The notes under the pieces: model-generated
What the model was told of the DNA's origin: nothing
What the model saw: only the letters and a program-made list of their open reading frames with translations
Databases searched by the model: none
Assembly (NCBI GenBank): GCA_018292915.2
Contig: JACVVK020000089.1
Coordinates: forward strand, 361,501-425,500
Direction: 5' to 3'
DNA: 64,000 bases
DNA from: Batillaria attramentaria
Taxonomy: Eukaryota; Mollusca; Gastropoda; Batillariidae
Shown here: piece by piece, positions 36,166 to 48,425 of the stretch
How positions within the stretch are numbered: position 1 is the stretch's first letter
How the letters are laid out: each line of letters starts with the position of its first letter
Made by a program: the position numbers and the translations under genes

Positions 36166-38888
36166 ATTTTCGCACTTGGATGTGTCGTTTTAACACGTTG
36201 CGACCGACTGAACCGCACACGGCGATTACCCGTGCTTCCGGTTCTCAGTCTTGCCACCACATCTGTCTTTTCCTTATATTATTTTTGCGTATCAGAGTGT
36301 GGCACGGTGAGATAGCGTTCTAACTTGACTCAGTCAAGATTTACTGAATTTGCAGTCTTTCATACTAGGGTTTGCTTGGCCGGGTCGAGGAATAGCCGGT
36401 CTCTGCATAACTCACTTCAGTTGGTACGAACTGAGGTAACACGTTTTGGGCCCCTAAATTGACAGGTGCAGATGTCGATGATTTGCGATTGCTCAGTGAA
36501 ACGTGACTGAAGTAGTACATCTTTGCGCGAGCTCCTAGAAACAGTTGCTAGGCTGGGCCCACAAGCGGTGCCGCTTCCTTCCATTGCAGGCGGCATTGCC
36601 AGCTGTGCCGCGACATTTGCACGTTCTATACCGTAGTCAGACTGAATTGAGTAAACTTGCGCACTGGCCCTAATAACCTGCGCTGTACGCCACAAAACAG
36701 GTTACAGACCGGTATTAGCTTCCGGGTCATGTAGTAAGAACTCGGCTAAATATAGTCGAAAATCTTTGCCCCTTTTAAAATTTGTGTGCTGAGTAAAAAA
36801 TGACAATCTGATGCTTTTTGTTGGCTTTGTAAACAAGTTTCATGCCAGGTAATAGTAAAATTAGGGAAAAATGAGGCTGGCTTGTGGACTATTTGTCAGT
36901 ATTCATGCGCGGCTGGCACACTGAGGAGCCAGCAGACGACCGTGGAATGGGGGGGTAAGTGGTCGCTGCCAACATTGCAAAAAAAAAAAAAACAAAAAAA
37001 ACGGAATATAGGAATTTGTTGAAACTGATTTACTCTACACATGGGTCTATGGCTGCCTGATTTTTGTGATTTTTTCGATGAATGTAAAAGCATTTCTAGG
37101 GTGTCGTCTGCAACGTTGTGTGTAAGAGGAATATAATTATAGCGTTTTCCTCCAAATTTGCATCTCTGTTACGTAGCCCAAAGCACGTGATTCTGTGCGA
37201 TGGACGCTTAATTGAGTCGCTGAATGTTACCGATCTGCCAAGACTGTGCGGATGCTGTTTAGTCTTTGGCGTTAGGTACTGACGATCTGCAGCTGTGTCC
37301 GGACTTTCACGTCTTTGTTTCCTTTTCCTTTTCTTTTCTTTTTTCTTTTCTTTTGTTGTTGTTGCCAAATTCACTGGCCTGTCTGTACCTCGAGAACGGC
37401 CCGCCGGTGCGGCTTTAGTGTTTGTAATCAGTGCTGATGGAAACAGTTTATCCCGTCACAAATCAGTCAGGCAGATCGCCAGTACGTGTTTACACCACAG
37501 CAAAGACTTCTCTTCCGGCGTCCACAATTATCTTCATTTGCTTTCTGGCTCCCGAGGAAGCCGTGTGTGTACAGTAAACCAATGAAGAAACCAGAAGACT
37601 GGTCGGCAAATCAAACGCACATGCGCAACACCCTCACAAAAATGTTCTGGTCTCAGAAACACTTGCCTCAGTCAGAGTAAAACATGGGTAAAACGGGGCG
37701 ATTATGCTTATGATGTCTTCCAAAAGATTTAAAGGATATGATATTCCTGCAAACCGCTATTACTTACGCTCTGCGCCGGCATGCACGAGTGAACTATAGG
37801 AATGCGTTTTGAATTTGACTCGGAATCATTGTTGTCTGCTTGCTCCAGCACACTTCAAACTTTTAAAGGTCATGCTGGTCCTGTCAGGACAGATAAGAAA
37901 ATATTTTTTAACATGGCGGCCTCCGTCCTATAAAAACACTATGATACAATCGTGTACAATGATTCGGAACTGGACGAGCCGGACTTGAACAGTAACTGAG
38001 GTCAAGTTCTTTTTTCACAATCACTTGAAGCCCGGATACAGACTGAAGATTTAAATGAAGATTTCTTGACAGCTACCCATGTTGGATTTACAACGCCAAA
38101 ACCATACCTTGCTAGCATTGTGGGTGTTTTATATTTGCGGAGCGCTTCTACCGGCATTGATGTGGCAATGATTTGTTGCTAACTGGTTTATTGCGCCCAG
38201 GGGATGATAAGTTGCAATATTTGCTGTATATGCGCTTAGTATTTATGTTTGTTTTACCTAGTTGTAATTATTTGTTTTCTACGGGTTTTTATTTTTAGTA
38301 ATCGGGAGTTCGAGAAATTTGCATGTAGGTGCAGCGTCTCCTGGATGTCCTAGGTTAATACTGCCCCGTAGGCCAGTATGCATTATTTTGTCCAACGTTA
38401 CATTTTTTTTTTCATGTAGTGCAGGCACATTTAGCCGCGATTTAGTCTTTGGTGCTTGCGTGGTTTAAATCCCGAAAAAACTGACTCACTCACTCTACCG
38501 TCATGAGGAAAAAGGGCTTAGGCGCCTATCAAATCCACGGCGCTTAGCTTCTTTTTTCTGACGATGGTAGACACGTTTACAGTAATTCCTAGCAGAACCT
38601 CATTCAGTGTAGTTGGCTGTGTAGTGACTGTGACGTACACTGATACGTATATGTGTATAGTTAGGATCGTAAAGAGTCGATTCTCGTGGTGCTGGAATTT
38701 GTTGTTTATTTTTCGTGCGCAGACAACATTCCAGTCAGACAGACAAAATAAACTTGGCCGCGATTACATACGGACGGCAAAATCTCCAGATCTGGAATGT
38801 CAATAATTATCGTGTGCGTTGGCTGCGTAATTCGTAGCCACCGTCTGTGTGTTTTATGGTGAATTAGATTGCGTAGTATTGAGTGACA
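36166..38888. other. Non-coding, no gene recognised
   Basis: About 2.7 kb with few repeats. No exon with recognisable protein similarity was found on either strand. A short palindromic stretch around GGCGCCTATC and CACGGCGCTTAG lies at 38520-38550. Confidence 0.45.
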
Positions 38889-38899
38889 GGTATGATATA

Positions 38900-39036
38900 G
38901 GTAGGTGGGTGGGTGGGTGTTTGGGAGTTTAACGTCCTTTTCCGCCGTGTAAGGGTGATATCAAAGACGATGAAAAGTCCAGCACAAATAATTATTTGGC
39001 CCCAGCCGGGATTCGAACTCACGACCCGAGCACTGA
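38900..39036 (-). repeat. SINE-A copy, 5'-truncated, 11-bp target duplication
   Basis: Minus-oriented SINE-A starting within the head. The direct repeat AGGTATGATAT flanks it (38888-38898 and 39037-39047), so the truncation happened at insertion. Confidence 0.9.
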
Positions 39037-39467
39037 AGGTATGATATTGGTACCGTCAGGTACAGTTTCAGTGAAGAATAACCTGTACAGATTGTTGGTT
39101 CTGTCTAGAGTTTGTTACAACTGTATAATAATCAACTCTTCAGTTGGAAGTTTTTGTGTCCGAAATGCACTTTTCTGTAGACAGTCATCTAAAAACAAAC
39201 AAACAAACAAACAAACAAACAAACGCGTTTGGTATCGTATTTTTCTGCGAACAATGAAATTTTGGGCTTGATCTCTGCTCACTGTGGAATGGCAAAGGGG
39301 CCTAAGTGATTATCAAATCCAAGACGCTTAGGCACTTCTGTCTGACCCAACTCAGTTCAGAGGTGATGTCCATCGTTTAGTGTAGCCGAAATGTCATTCA
39401 AGAAGAGCTTTGTATACATACTAGACCTATGTGTATTCAGCATATCAGAACTGAAAGTCTATGAATA

Positions 39468-39668
39468 GTGAGACTTAGTAGGGCTTCGTACGGAGAACTT
39501 CGCTGAGCAGCGTAACCCACTTGCATGTAAATTAGGCACGTTACGGGTACCATTAGCTAATCGCAGCGCGTTAGCAGCTCGCGGCCTCTGCCGTGTGAGC
39601 CTAATTTACATGTAAATGGGTTACGCTGCTCAACGAAGTCCTCCTTACGAAGTCCTACTAAATCTCAC
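39468..39668. mobile_element. MITE with about 69-bp terminal inverted repeats, TA duplication
   Basis: The left arm GTGAGACTTAGTAGGGCTTC up to TGTAAATTAGGC is matched in inverse by GCCTAATTTACATGTAAATG up to CTACTAAATCTCAC, with only a few mismatches. TA lies at both borders (39466-39467 and 39669-39670). A TA target points to a Tc1/mariner-type enzyme acting in trans. It encodes nothing. Confidence 0.82.
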
Positions 39669-39670
39669 TA

Positions 39671-41003
39671 ATACCTCTCCATATATTTCGTAAAGTTCAA
39701 GGACGTCCAGAATAGAATGTGTCACACGATGACATAAAGCCCCGTGAAATTGTCGGAATGGAAAGATGGGACCGACCGAGCACACGCAAGTTTCCAAACT
39801 GATCTCACTTTCTGATTGAGAGGTCATATCACTTCCACCCTATTTATGGTTCTCATTGTTCATGCACGTGCTTGTGAATATGCATCAGGCATGTACGAGC
39901 ACGCGCTACGTGCCAAGAGACCGATGGGGAAGATTACAGCCAACTGCCTGGTCAGCCAATCAGGTGGTGGCACGAGAACGAGGCTGCCGACAGACGCAAA
40001 TCTCCCTGCCGTGTCCGGCGTGTTCGCAAATATGCACGCTTAAGATGACCAACGTGAATGACAGATTATGGTAATCAAGCAGTTATCGCATCCGGTACAT
40101 GTCCGGCTGAGAAGCTACTCGTATGATGACAGTATGCTGGGGAGAGACGGGGTATGACAACGATGAGAGCCACAGAGAACCAACCCCCCCCCCCCCCCCA
40201 CCGGAATCGAAGTAGGCCATACGTCATGTGAGCTTTATCATCCCTACTAACTAAAGTACCGCCCAAGCTGCTTCTGTTTAGCCCTCATCCCCGGACTTTT
40301 ATTTTATGAACATAACCATACTCCTAATTGGCTGGTACCCAAGAAACCCCACCCCCACAGTTTATCTGCGCACCTAAAACGCTAATAGTGTCCACATGGG
40401 CAGGCTTTTTGGTAATCGAAATTCGGTGAGGGGGAAGGAGGAAGGGAGCGGGGGAAGGGAGCGGGGGGTGTTTGTACCATTATTTTTTTACGGTGATGTT
40501 TACTTACCTCCTCTTCGTAAGAACGCACACAGCTCGCTTCGACTGTGACGTCACCGCCATCTAGTCTCAGCCACATTCTGGAAAACTGACGGAAAAGCGC
40601 CATTCATCTTCCGGTGTCCTTTTCCATGTCTTTGGCAATTTTGATGTATAATCTATAGATGTATAGATGTGAAATCTGTTAACAACACGCTAAAGATGTA
40701 CATCTAAACCGGTGATAATCAAACTAAGCTCACGTTTCCTGGGAACTACTTTGCGGATGTGATCAATTGTTGACTGACGTAGTGCTTTGGTTCCATTTCG
40801 GTTGTTTCGCGCAGCGGAGAGGTTTTGGCTGCTTACGAGTCACTAACACGATCGCAATGCACGGATCACTGCGGATCGACCTACTTGCGGGTAGTGATTA
40901 TCAGTTATGATGGAGATAAGATGAGATGCGAAATCGGCGCGTGCGGTTCGGTATGAACGTTCTACGAAACCAAACAGACCTATAACACAGTTTCTGGGAA
41001 ATA
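39671..41003. other. Non-coding, no gene recognised
   Basis: A C-run lies at about 40184-40199 and purine-rich GGGGAAGGGAGC repeats at about 40425-40470. No gene seen. Confidence 0.5.
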
Positions 41004-41236
41004 CAGACTTCAACATAAGTCAAGGACCACTTGCAAATTGGCTAAACTTCCTGGAAGATGTCCGTGCAGCACATGGTGGTTTTTCAGCTTCAGCAAGCTT
41101 TGCAGGATGCATTGTTAACCCTTTAACGCTTTCACAGCAAAAAAGTTTTGAAAGATTCCTTGATCTCTATTTTTTTGTGAATTCTTAAAAATTAGACCTG
41201 TCTGTTAAGGTGGTCCTTGACTTATGTTGAAGTCTG
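41004..41236 (+). mobile_element. TA-flanked MITE, copy 1
   Basis: The terminal inverted repeats begin CAGACTTCAACATAAGTCAA and continue GGACCAC. TA lies outside each end (41002-41003 and 41237-41238). The interior is nearly the same as the inverse copy at 55012-55278. No coding capacity. The CAG start and TA target fit a Tc1-like MITE. Confidence 0.9.
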
Positions 41237-41238
41237 TA

Positions 41239-41285
41239 TATACGTAAACGGCCAGGCCATTAATTATTAGCCATTGCTAGGTTGA

Positions 41286-41352
<67 letters not shown>

Positions 41353-42011
41353 CGGGCTACACCAGCCGGATAACTTGTAACTTGTTGAATTCATCCGAAA
41401 AGGCCAATGGGGTGTCAGTAAGCTTTGCCTCCAGGCGGGTCCGCTCTTACTGTCTGTGTATTGGAGTCATGGCCGTTAGACATTGCTGGATATTAGGACC
41501 CTGGGTCCTGGGATCAGTTCCTAATCAGCCAATCAGTCGACTCGTGTCCATGCGTACAAAATGAACCTTCCAGAGGCGGTCAGTCAGAACACCGCGGCTT
41601 CCCCCATCCCTGCGTTGCTAAGCAACGCCATGTCTTGGAGATCTGGGGGGCATGCTACTGGCTGGTTTAGAAGACCCGAGAATCTGTTGTGGTCAGCAGA
41701 CATTGTCATGTACATCACGGAGAAGTGGAGCTGGTAATTACCGCGTCTTGTAATACCAGTAGACTGAATTAGCTTTTAACCGGATCGCAACTGTGCCCGA
41801 GCTCAATTACCGAGGGTGGACTAAACACTGCCAGGGCAGTGCCCACGGGAATGTTTTGTCTTATTTAGTAGTATGTCTTCTTGTGAGTTCCGTCGTTAAT
41901 CTTGTCTTTGTGGTAGATATTCTGGTAGCAGCGGTGGGGGGCTACCGATGAAGTTTCACCAGAACCGAAAGCGTGGGATTGAACAAGCAGTTGGAGAGCA
42001 CCGGACTGTCT
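41239..42011. other. Non-coding with (GT)n/(GA)n
   Basis: (GT)n at about 41288-41319 joins (AG)n to about 41350. No gene recognised in the remainder. Confidence 0.5.
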
Positions 42012-42071
42012 TATTATATTATATTATATTATATTATATTATATTATATTATATTATATTATATTATATTA
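42012..42071. repeat. (ATATT)n microsatellite
   Basis: About 12 uninterrupted 5-bp units of TTATA/ATATT. Confidence 0.97.
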
Positions 42072-42183
42072 CTGTAAATATACGTATGTAGCTCCCAGGA
42101 TCTTCCTTTCAGTGGCCGGTAACGTTGTTGATCTTCATTGTGTATGTTGTCAGATTTTCTTAGTGTTCTTAGCACTGTGTCTA

Positions 42184-42250
42184 CCCATGAGGGTGGGATG
42201 GATGGGTGTGTGGGAGCTTAACGCCCTTTCCCACCACGTATGGGTGATAG
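42184..42250 (-). repeat. SINE-A 3' fragment
   Basis: GGTGTGTGGGAGCTTAACGC then CCTTTCCCACCACGTATGGG then TGATA matches only the terminal SINE-A segment. An AACTAACTAACTAACT unit follows and is repeated at 42309. Confidence 0.65.
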
Positions 42251-42907
42251 AGCCCTAACTAACTAACTAACTAATGTTTCCTTCCCGTTGCTTGCGGGGC
42301 GTTAAGCCCTAACTAACTAACTAACTAACTTACTAATCAGTGTTCCCTTCCCAAACACCAGCAACAGCATTTTTTGTATGCATAATTATTGTCCTTCCAC
42401 AAGCAATGATTCTGGAAAGTTCTGCGTTCGCGCGTGTGTTATCCCATTCAACAGCACTTCCCCCATGTCTCCGCGTTCGATGAACTCACAATTGTGACCC
42501 CAGCGGCAAAAATAAAGGACACGCAGAAGGGCAAGATACTTCTTTCTTTCTCTCTAGATGACGAGATCCTTTTTCCCTTTCGATGACCATTTTTCCCCCT
42601 TCCAACCCCTAGGCTACAGCCGTAACCTCCTCGACCGTTTCCACAGGTCCTTTCCCCCACCATCTCCAGTCACTTTGATATCTTTCTGGCCTTAAACAAG
42701 GCATGAAAAACGACTTTTAGTCCCCATTTTGGCCCAGCGCGTCCTTGACCTTTACGTAGTTACGGGGTGTAGTCGAAATGGGGGAAAGTGTTTCCGGTGC
42801 TACTCCGCTTCACGATGGCTCTCACGCAAAGCCATGAGTTTGATGTAGTAGCGTGCACACGTCTTTGCGTTGTAGTAACGCGTACGTAAAGTCGTTATGT
42901 GGTTCGA

Positions 42908-43309
42908 GGCGGTCGGTGGTCTAGTGGTTAAGACTTAGTCTCAGTCACCAATGCGAAAGGTCAGGTTCGAGTCCCACTCGGAGCGAAGAATTTTTCTTTC
43001 TCTTATGTGGCGCCTTTCATTCGGGCCGACCGCCGGGGGTTCTCTCCGGGTACTCCGGCTTCCTCCCCCTCTGCTTTGGAAATGTTCAGCTCACAAAAAT
43101 AAAAAATAAATGCAATTCTACAATTTCCGAAACTTAAATTACTGAGCTGGCCCTTCGCACCACGTGATTGTAATGTGTTCATGTCCAGTGTGTGAGAGAA
43201 TGCGTGTGATTTACGTGAGCGTGCTTGTTGGTCGCGGCGCTTTGAGCCAAATATTTGGGATAAAGCGCATATATTAATGAAATTATTATTATTATTATCA
43301 TTATTATTC
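42908..43309 (+). repeat. SINE-B copy 3
   Basis: Full-length SINE-B. The head holds an extra segment with TCAGT (42941-42945) between GACTTAG and CACCAATGCG. The 3' end AAAGCGCATATATTAATG is followed by (ATT)n. Confidence 0.9.
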
Positions 43310-44456
43310 TCAGTTTCACGCCAACAGACCAAAGTCCATTGGAAACACTCGTCGCTACGCACATTTGAACATGGAAACACTAGGTGCTACTGCCGGTTTG
43401 GAAACACTCAGTCCCGTCGGTGCTACTTTTGAAACCGGGAGTGGCACTGGGAACACTCGCGTCCATTTTGACTACACACCCCACGATATAGTGCTGACGT
43501 GAGCAGTGTTCACTGCGCATGGCCCCCAGGGAGGGAGCAGGCCTTTCTTCCGGACACTGCACATCATTTTTGAAGGCGTTAGTCCGGGAACTCGGCTCCT
43601 CTCCTCCCCGGCTAATGCTGCTCCAGAAACAGCACCACGAGGCCTCAGGCGAGACGGTCTCCCAGGGTTTTTTGGGAGGGCGGTTGGCCTTTTTCTCTCC
43701 TCTACTGTCACCCACAAAAAACGGCCCAAGTATCACGGATTTGGTGAACGCTTAGGCTTTATTTTTCTCCCCTGGATGACGGTAACCCCCTCCTCCTCTG
43801 CAAGATCTCCGTTGTTTGCGTCAGTTGTCTTCTATATTTTCGCTCCATTTCCTCTTTCGCCGACCCTCCCACCTCCCTGTCACCTGCCTTTCACCCTTCT
43901 CACCCCCCTTCCAACCTCTCATATCCAGACGTACCCGAGGGACACAGGACGTGAGATTCTGGTTACGAGAATCATCACTGGGGATATATATATATGCACG
44001 CGTCACCGCCTGGCCTTTCTGACCTAACGAAGTCCACATGCTATTGCAGCACGTGCGCTAGTAATGCAGCACCGTCTGGGAAAGTGGCTTCGATCTTCGC
44101 ATACGCGGTATTAGGTCAGAGGGTTTCGCACGGAATCGGAGAGAGTGTTGCCTTGACACACAGTACAGGGCGTAGGCCTAACTGACTCCTGGATTAAACA
44201 GTAGTTACTTTTTCTCTGCATTTAACGCAGCATCCTGGGCATTACAGGGACAGGTTTCGTATAGAACTTTACATTACACGGCGTACATTCCTGTGGTAGA
44301 AAGACTTTAAGATAAGGCAGATGCTGTTTTAATGGAAATACACATGTACGGAGACCTTAAAGGCTTCGGGTGGTGACAGTCATATTAAAACACTTGGAGC
44401 AGATCTGCGGGTACTTCGTGAGCTCAGCAGCTCTTTCACCAGTCCCCTTAATAACT
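43310..44456. other. Non-coding, no gene recognised
   Basis: A 173-codon frame (43506-44027) was considered. It lacks any family signature, has low-complexity Pro/Ser stretches and overlaps open frames on the other strand, so I do not call it. Confidence 0.5.
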
Positions 44457-44634
44457 GGGGAGTCGGGATAGCAGAAGGTAGAGCGTTGGACATACAATGT
44501 TCGGGTCGTGAGTTCGAATCCCGGAGGTTGGGGCCAAATATTTGTGCTGGTCTTTTGTCTCGTTGCCCCGTCAGTCTGTTACATAACCCATACGTGGTGG
44601 AAAAGGACTTTGAACTCCCAAACACCCACCCACG
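44457..44634 (+). repeat. SINE-A copy, plus
   Basis: Full-length copy. GTTGCCCCGTCAGTCTGTTA shows the 4-bp CAGT insertion relative to the consensus GTTGCCCCGTCTTTGA. Confidence 0.9.
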
Positions 44635-44883
44635 CCCTAAATAATTGACTGCGAACATGCCTACCCGTAACGTCATCTGAAGAAAAGGTCTTAAGGGTCA
44701 TGGATTAGGTAGGCGCTTTTGTCGAGATGACAGTACGCCACGTTTTGTTTCACTGACACAGAGAAGCATGATTGTGGCTGTAATCCGTTGTCACTTTGCC
44801 GTATACGGCCAAGACTGACTTACGCGAAACCACGTATTGAACTTTATGAAAAAAATGAAAAAAGGATTAACTATGTTACTATG

Positions 44884-45053
44884 GGGGAGCCGCGTTGGCC
44901 GACTCGTAGAACGTTGGACTTCCAATGCTCGGGTCGTGAGTTCGAATCCCGACTGGGGCCAAATATTGTGCTGGCTTTTTCATCGTTGCCCCGTCTTTGA
45001 CATCACCCGTATATGGTGGAAAAGGACGTTAAACTCCCAAACACCCACCCACC
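44884..45053 (+). repeat. SINE-A copy, 13-bp target duplication
   Basis: Full-length copy flanked by CTATGTTACTATG at 44871-44883 and 45054-45066. The perfect duplication indicates a fairly recent insertion. Confidence 0.95.
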
Positions 45054-45135
45054 CTATGTTACTATGTTCGAGTAACTAGAACGTGATAGTTTGCATGGGT
45101 GCATTTTTTTCACAAACGCCTGTTAGCAAGCTGGC

Positions 45136-45190
45136 ATGTATGTATGTTTATATGTATGTATATATGTATGTATGTTTATATGTGAGTATG
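45136..45190. repeat. (TATG)n microsatellite at mariner target
   Basis: TATG/TATA-rich units rich in TA dinucleotides, the site into which the mariner inserted. Its open frame runs into the transposase but is not part of it. Confidence 0.8.
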
Positions 45191-45192
45191 TA

Positions 45193-46518
45193 CGAGGGTT
45201 GTTCAACGAGAATTGGAAAATGGCATGTAACGTGACTTCTAAGCAAGATACAGAAAATATATTTATACCACAAGAAATTTCAGCCTTTCCTTTATTCACA
45301 TGCAAAAAAGAAATCCGATGCGATGAAGCATTTAAGAGTATGACGTCATTTAAAAACTATACGAAACAGCTGAGCCTGAAAAATGTGGAGGGCACGAAGG
45401 AGCAATACCGTTTCTACATTTTCACAAGGCTGAAGCTCGGAGACAAACCGAAGAAAATCCACGATGATTTACAGGTAGTCTATGGGGCCAATTGTGTTCC
45501 ATATAGCACGATGTACAAATGGATTCAAGCATTTCAAGCTGAGGAATCGAGCAGTAAGCCAGGTATGGGTCCAACACGACCTTTTCCAGCTCGGAACGAG
45601 CAAAACATTGCCCTTGTAGAGAGACTGGTTGCTGAAGATCCACATTCAACTATCAGAGAATTGAGCGAGACATCTGGCGTCTCTGTTGGTACCATTCACA
45701 GCATCTTACATGAAGATCTTCACATGCGAAAACTGGCTGCCCGATGGGTACCTCATCTCTTAAGTGAAGATCAGAAGAAACGGCGAGTTGAATGTTCGTG
45801 TCAGTTGTTGAATGACTTTGAACCGAATGGACCAAAACGGCTGTGTGGTATAGTCACTGGTGATGAAACATGGCTCTGGTTTTATGGCATTCCCAACAAG
45901 CGTTGCAACAGGGCGTGGGTGGGTCCTTATGGCGATCGACCAGTTGTGTTGAGACAAGGTTTTCAAAGCCGGAAGCGACTTTCTTCCATTTTTTTTAATG
46001 CACAAGGAACTGTGGCAATCGATATTCTGCCTGAGAAGACAACAATCAATGCAACATACTACACGGGAGTTGTGCTTCCCAAAGTTGTCAAGGAAGTGTG
46101 CAATCAGCGCCCAACCGTTGGCTCCTCAAGAACCTTGCTTCTGCATGACAATGCAGCTGCCCACAAAGCCAAGGTCACCACGACCTTTCTATCTGACCGA
46201 GGAATCCAGATTTTGGACCACCCACCCTACAGTCCAGACCTTGCACCATGCGACTTCTTGCTTTTCCCTATCCTGAAAGAGAGACTCGCTGGCCAGAAGT
46301 TTGACCGTGTACAGGACCTCGCAAAAGCAGTAAAATCACAGCTCGATGCCATACCCAAGGAGGACTACCAGGGGGCGCTTTTTGCGTGGCGCAGAAGGCT
46401 GGAAAAGTGTGTACGGGTCAAGGGGGAATACTTCGAGGGGATGTGAAGATAAGAAGTTGGAGCTATGTGTAAAACCAGAGTTACATAGCTGTTTCCAATT
46501 CCCATTGAACAACCCTCG
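45193..46518 (+). mobile_element. Complete mariner element, 1,326 bp
   Basis: Terminal inverted repeats of 24 bp (45193-45216 and 46495-46518) begin CGAGGGTTGTTCAA and agree at 22 of 24 positions. A TA lies immediately outside each end (45191-45192, 46519-46520), as expected of the TA target duplication of mariner/Tc1 elements. The length is that of canonical mariners (about 1.3 kb), and one uninterrupted transposase frame fills it. The near-identical ends and open frame suggest a recent arrival. Confidence 0.97.
45220..46446 (+). CDS. Mariner transposase, D,D34D type, apparently intact
   Basis: It catalyses cut-and-paste transposition of its own element. From ATG 45220 it has 408 residues. 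A later in-frame ATG at 45340 would give 368, nearer the usual length of about 345-355, so the start is uncertain. Residues about 55-165 form the N-terminal DNA-binding region with two helix-turn-helix units (e.g. YSTMYKWIQAF at 95-105, TIRELSETSGVSVGTIHSIL at 144-163). WVPHLL (176-181) is the family linker motif. The catalytic aspartates are D215 in GDETW, D310 in LLHDNAAAH and D345 in YSPDLAPCDF, with exactly 34 residues between the last two, as in true mariners. No stop or frameshift interrupts it. The frame upstream of 45193 is flanking microsatellite. Whether it is expressed cannot be seen. Confidence 0.95.
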   Translation: MACNVTSKQDTENIFIPQEISAFPLFTCKKEIRCDEAFKSMTSFKNYTKQLSLKNVEGTKEQYRFYIFTRLKLGDKPKKIHDDLQVVYGANCVPYSTMYKWIQAFQAEESSSKPGMGPTRPFPARNEQNIALVERLVAEDPHSTIRELSETSGVSVGTIHSILHEDLHMRKLAARWVPHLLSEDQKKRRVECSCQLLNDFEPNGPKRLCGIVTGDETWLWFYGIPNKRCNRAWVGPYGDRPVVLRQGFQSRKRLSSIFFNAQGTVAIDILPEKTTINATYYTGVVLPKVVKEVCNQRPTVGSSRTLLLHDNAAAHKAKVTTTFLSDRGIQILDHPPYSPDLAPCDFLLFPILKERLAGQKFDRVQDLAKAVKSQLDAIPKEDYQGALFAWRRRLEKCVRVKGEYFEGM

Positions 46519-46520
46519 TA

Positions 46521-47184
46521 TGTAAAAACTGTTACCAGAAAAAAAAAAAACAACAACATGGGAATCACCTAACGAAACCGCGTGCTGTTAAACTACACTA
46601 CCTCTTCACGCAATACAAGGTTTCAGTATAGAGCAGACTCCATGCAATACTGAGCTACTACTGCCCCAGAAAAATAAAACAGGCACATGTAATCCAACCC
46701 GAAAAATGCTAGGTTCGTCGGGTACTTCTGACAGAAAGATTACCATGTTACCCCACGAATGGCGACGCCCATTCTGTCCCTACATTTCCACTCAGTAGTG
46801 CCGACGGTAGCGGGTGTTGTATGTCGACATCAGCACGTGGTATACGTTCACTGAGACTGCGCCCTTTACCCCGACCTATACCTAGTATAAGACAGGTGTG
46901 ATGTTCGCCCAAGAATGTGCCAAACTGTTTCAGACAGTCTACGTCAAGTGTACCAGCAGACGTGAATTATGTATGTAGGTCAGATCTGGACAGGGTTGAC
47001 CCACTTACATATCATTATTTTTGAGCCGCTTGCATTTTCACTTCCGCGGTGATTGTACGTGATTTTTTTTTAAAAATGTTACATTGCAGCACACGAACTT
47101 ATGTCTGTGTGAAAACAACAACAATAACAACAACAAAAACTGCGTTGCAAAAAAAGAAAAGAAAAAAAGTATCGATAGGTGGCT
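46521..47184. other. Non-coding, no gene recognised
   Basis: No supported feature between the mariner and the microsatellite block. Confidence 0.5.
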
Positions 47185-47375
47185 CTCTCTCTCTCTCTCT
47201 CTCTCTCTGTCTGTGTCTGTGTGTCTGTGTATATGTGTATGATTTCTCAGGGTTAGTGATTTTTTTTTTCAAATGGTTTTGTTTTTGTTGTTTTAGTTTT
47301 GAATGGTCGGAGAGGAAGTTTTAGCCCTGATGTCACCTGATGTCCATTCATAACACACACACACACACACACACT

Positions 47376-47443
<68 letters not shown>

Positions 47444-47549
47444 GGTTTCCTTTTGCTTCTATTGTTCACATTGCCTCTAAAAGTCTGGACTTTGTTTTCT
47501 AAAAACAAAGTATCAATAGGTGGCGATCTCTCTCTCTCTTTCTCTGTCA

Positions 47550-47599
<50 letters not shown>

Positions 47600-47644
47600 G
47601 TGTGTGAATGACGTGGGTCGAAGCCTCTCTCTCTTTCTCTGTCA

Positions 47645-47691
<47 letters not shown>

Positions 47692-47710
47692 ACGTGGGTC
47701 GAAGCCAAAC
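47185..47710. repeat. Microsatellite cluster with a duplicated unit
   Basis: (CT)n 47185-47209, (CA)n 47354-47440, (GT)n 47551-47606 and 47647-47686. The unit TCTCTCTTTCTCTGTCACAG plus (GT)n plus AATGACGTGGGTCGAAGCC occurs twice in tandem (about 47530-47627 and 47628-47706). AAAGTATC-ATAGGTGGC also recurs at 47167 and 47509. Confidence 0.9.
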
Positions 47711-48094
47711 GTCACGTTTTCGGGGCGTACACTTCACTCCCTCACACATTTACCCCGAAAAGTCCCTCCTCCCCAGCAACGCACGCCACAGCTATGTATA
47801 CATTTGATGATCGCGAACGTGCCAACAGCGAAAAGGCACTAAATCAGTCTCCTGGGCGGTGTTACTTGCGCCCTTCTTTGTCTTGTGCTGGTGGTGCTGC
47901 GTGCATGGCGTCCCCTGCGGCCAACAGCGTCTCCGTGACGTGAGCCAATAAACGCGATGTTCGTTTCTGTCTGTCAGCATCGCACACTTACGACAGTCGC
48001 TCGTTAGAACCTGTTTCATCACTACGCTACTGGCTTGTCAATACCACCTGTCAGTCACAGCACTGGCTGGCTGTCATCACCCAGTGCTGAGGAA

Positions 48095-48095
48095 A

Positions 48096-48144
<49 letters not shown>

Positions 48145-48209
48145 ACACGCGCGTTACCTGAGCCTCATTTAACCCGTATATAAGACCATGTCACGTATAC
48201 TGAAATGGG

Positions 48210-48276
<67 letters not shown>
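48095..48276. repeat. (CT)n/(CA)n microsatellites
   Basis: CT units then CA units at about 48096-48142, and a second CA array at about 48213-48275. Confidence 0.95.
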
Positions 48277-48278
<2 letters not shown>

Positions 48279-48425
48279 GGCATTTCTAAATAATAATTCC
48301 CAAAGAAAACACACACACAATAACGTCATTAACAGTTTATCGACTCTGTGTTTTCAGCATTTGTTTCATTATTTCATTTGATTTGGAGGTGTTTTAAATG
48401 GCACCTCCCCGCACTATGCGGACGG

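Noticed and set aside
43506..44027. 173-aa ORF
   Set aside because: Pro/Ser low complexity, no recognisable family and competing open frames on the other strand. No splice or start context supports it.
45136..45219. Transposase start at 45136
   Set aside because: This part lies outside the terminal repeat, in (TATG)n flanking DNA. The first in-element ATG is 45220.
45998..46276. 92-aa ORF inside the mariner
   Set aside because: It is a shifted-frame shadow of the transposase.
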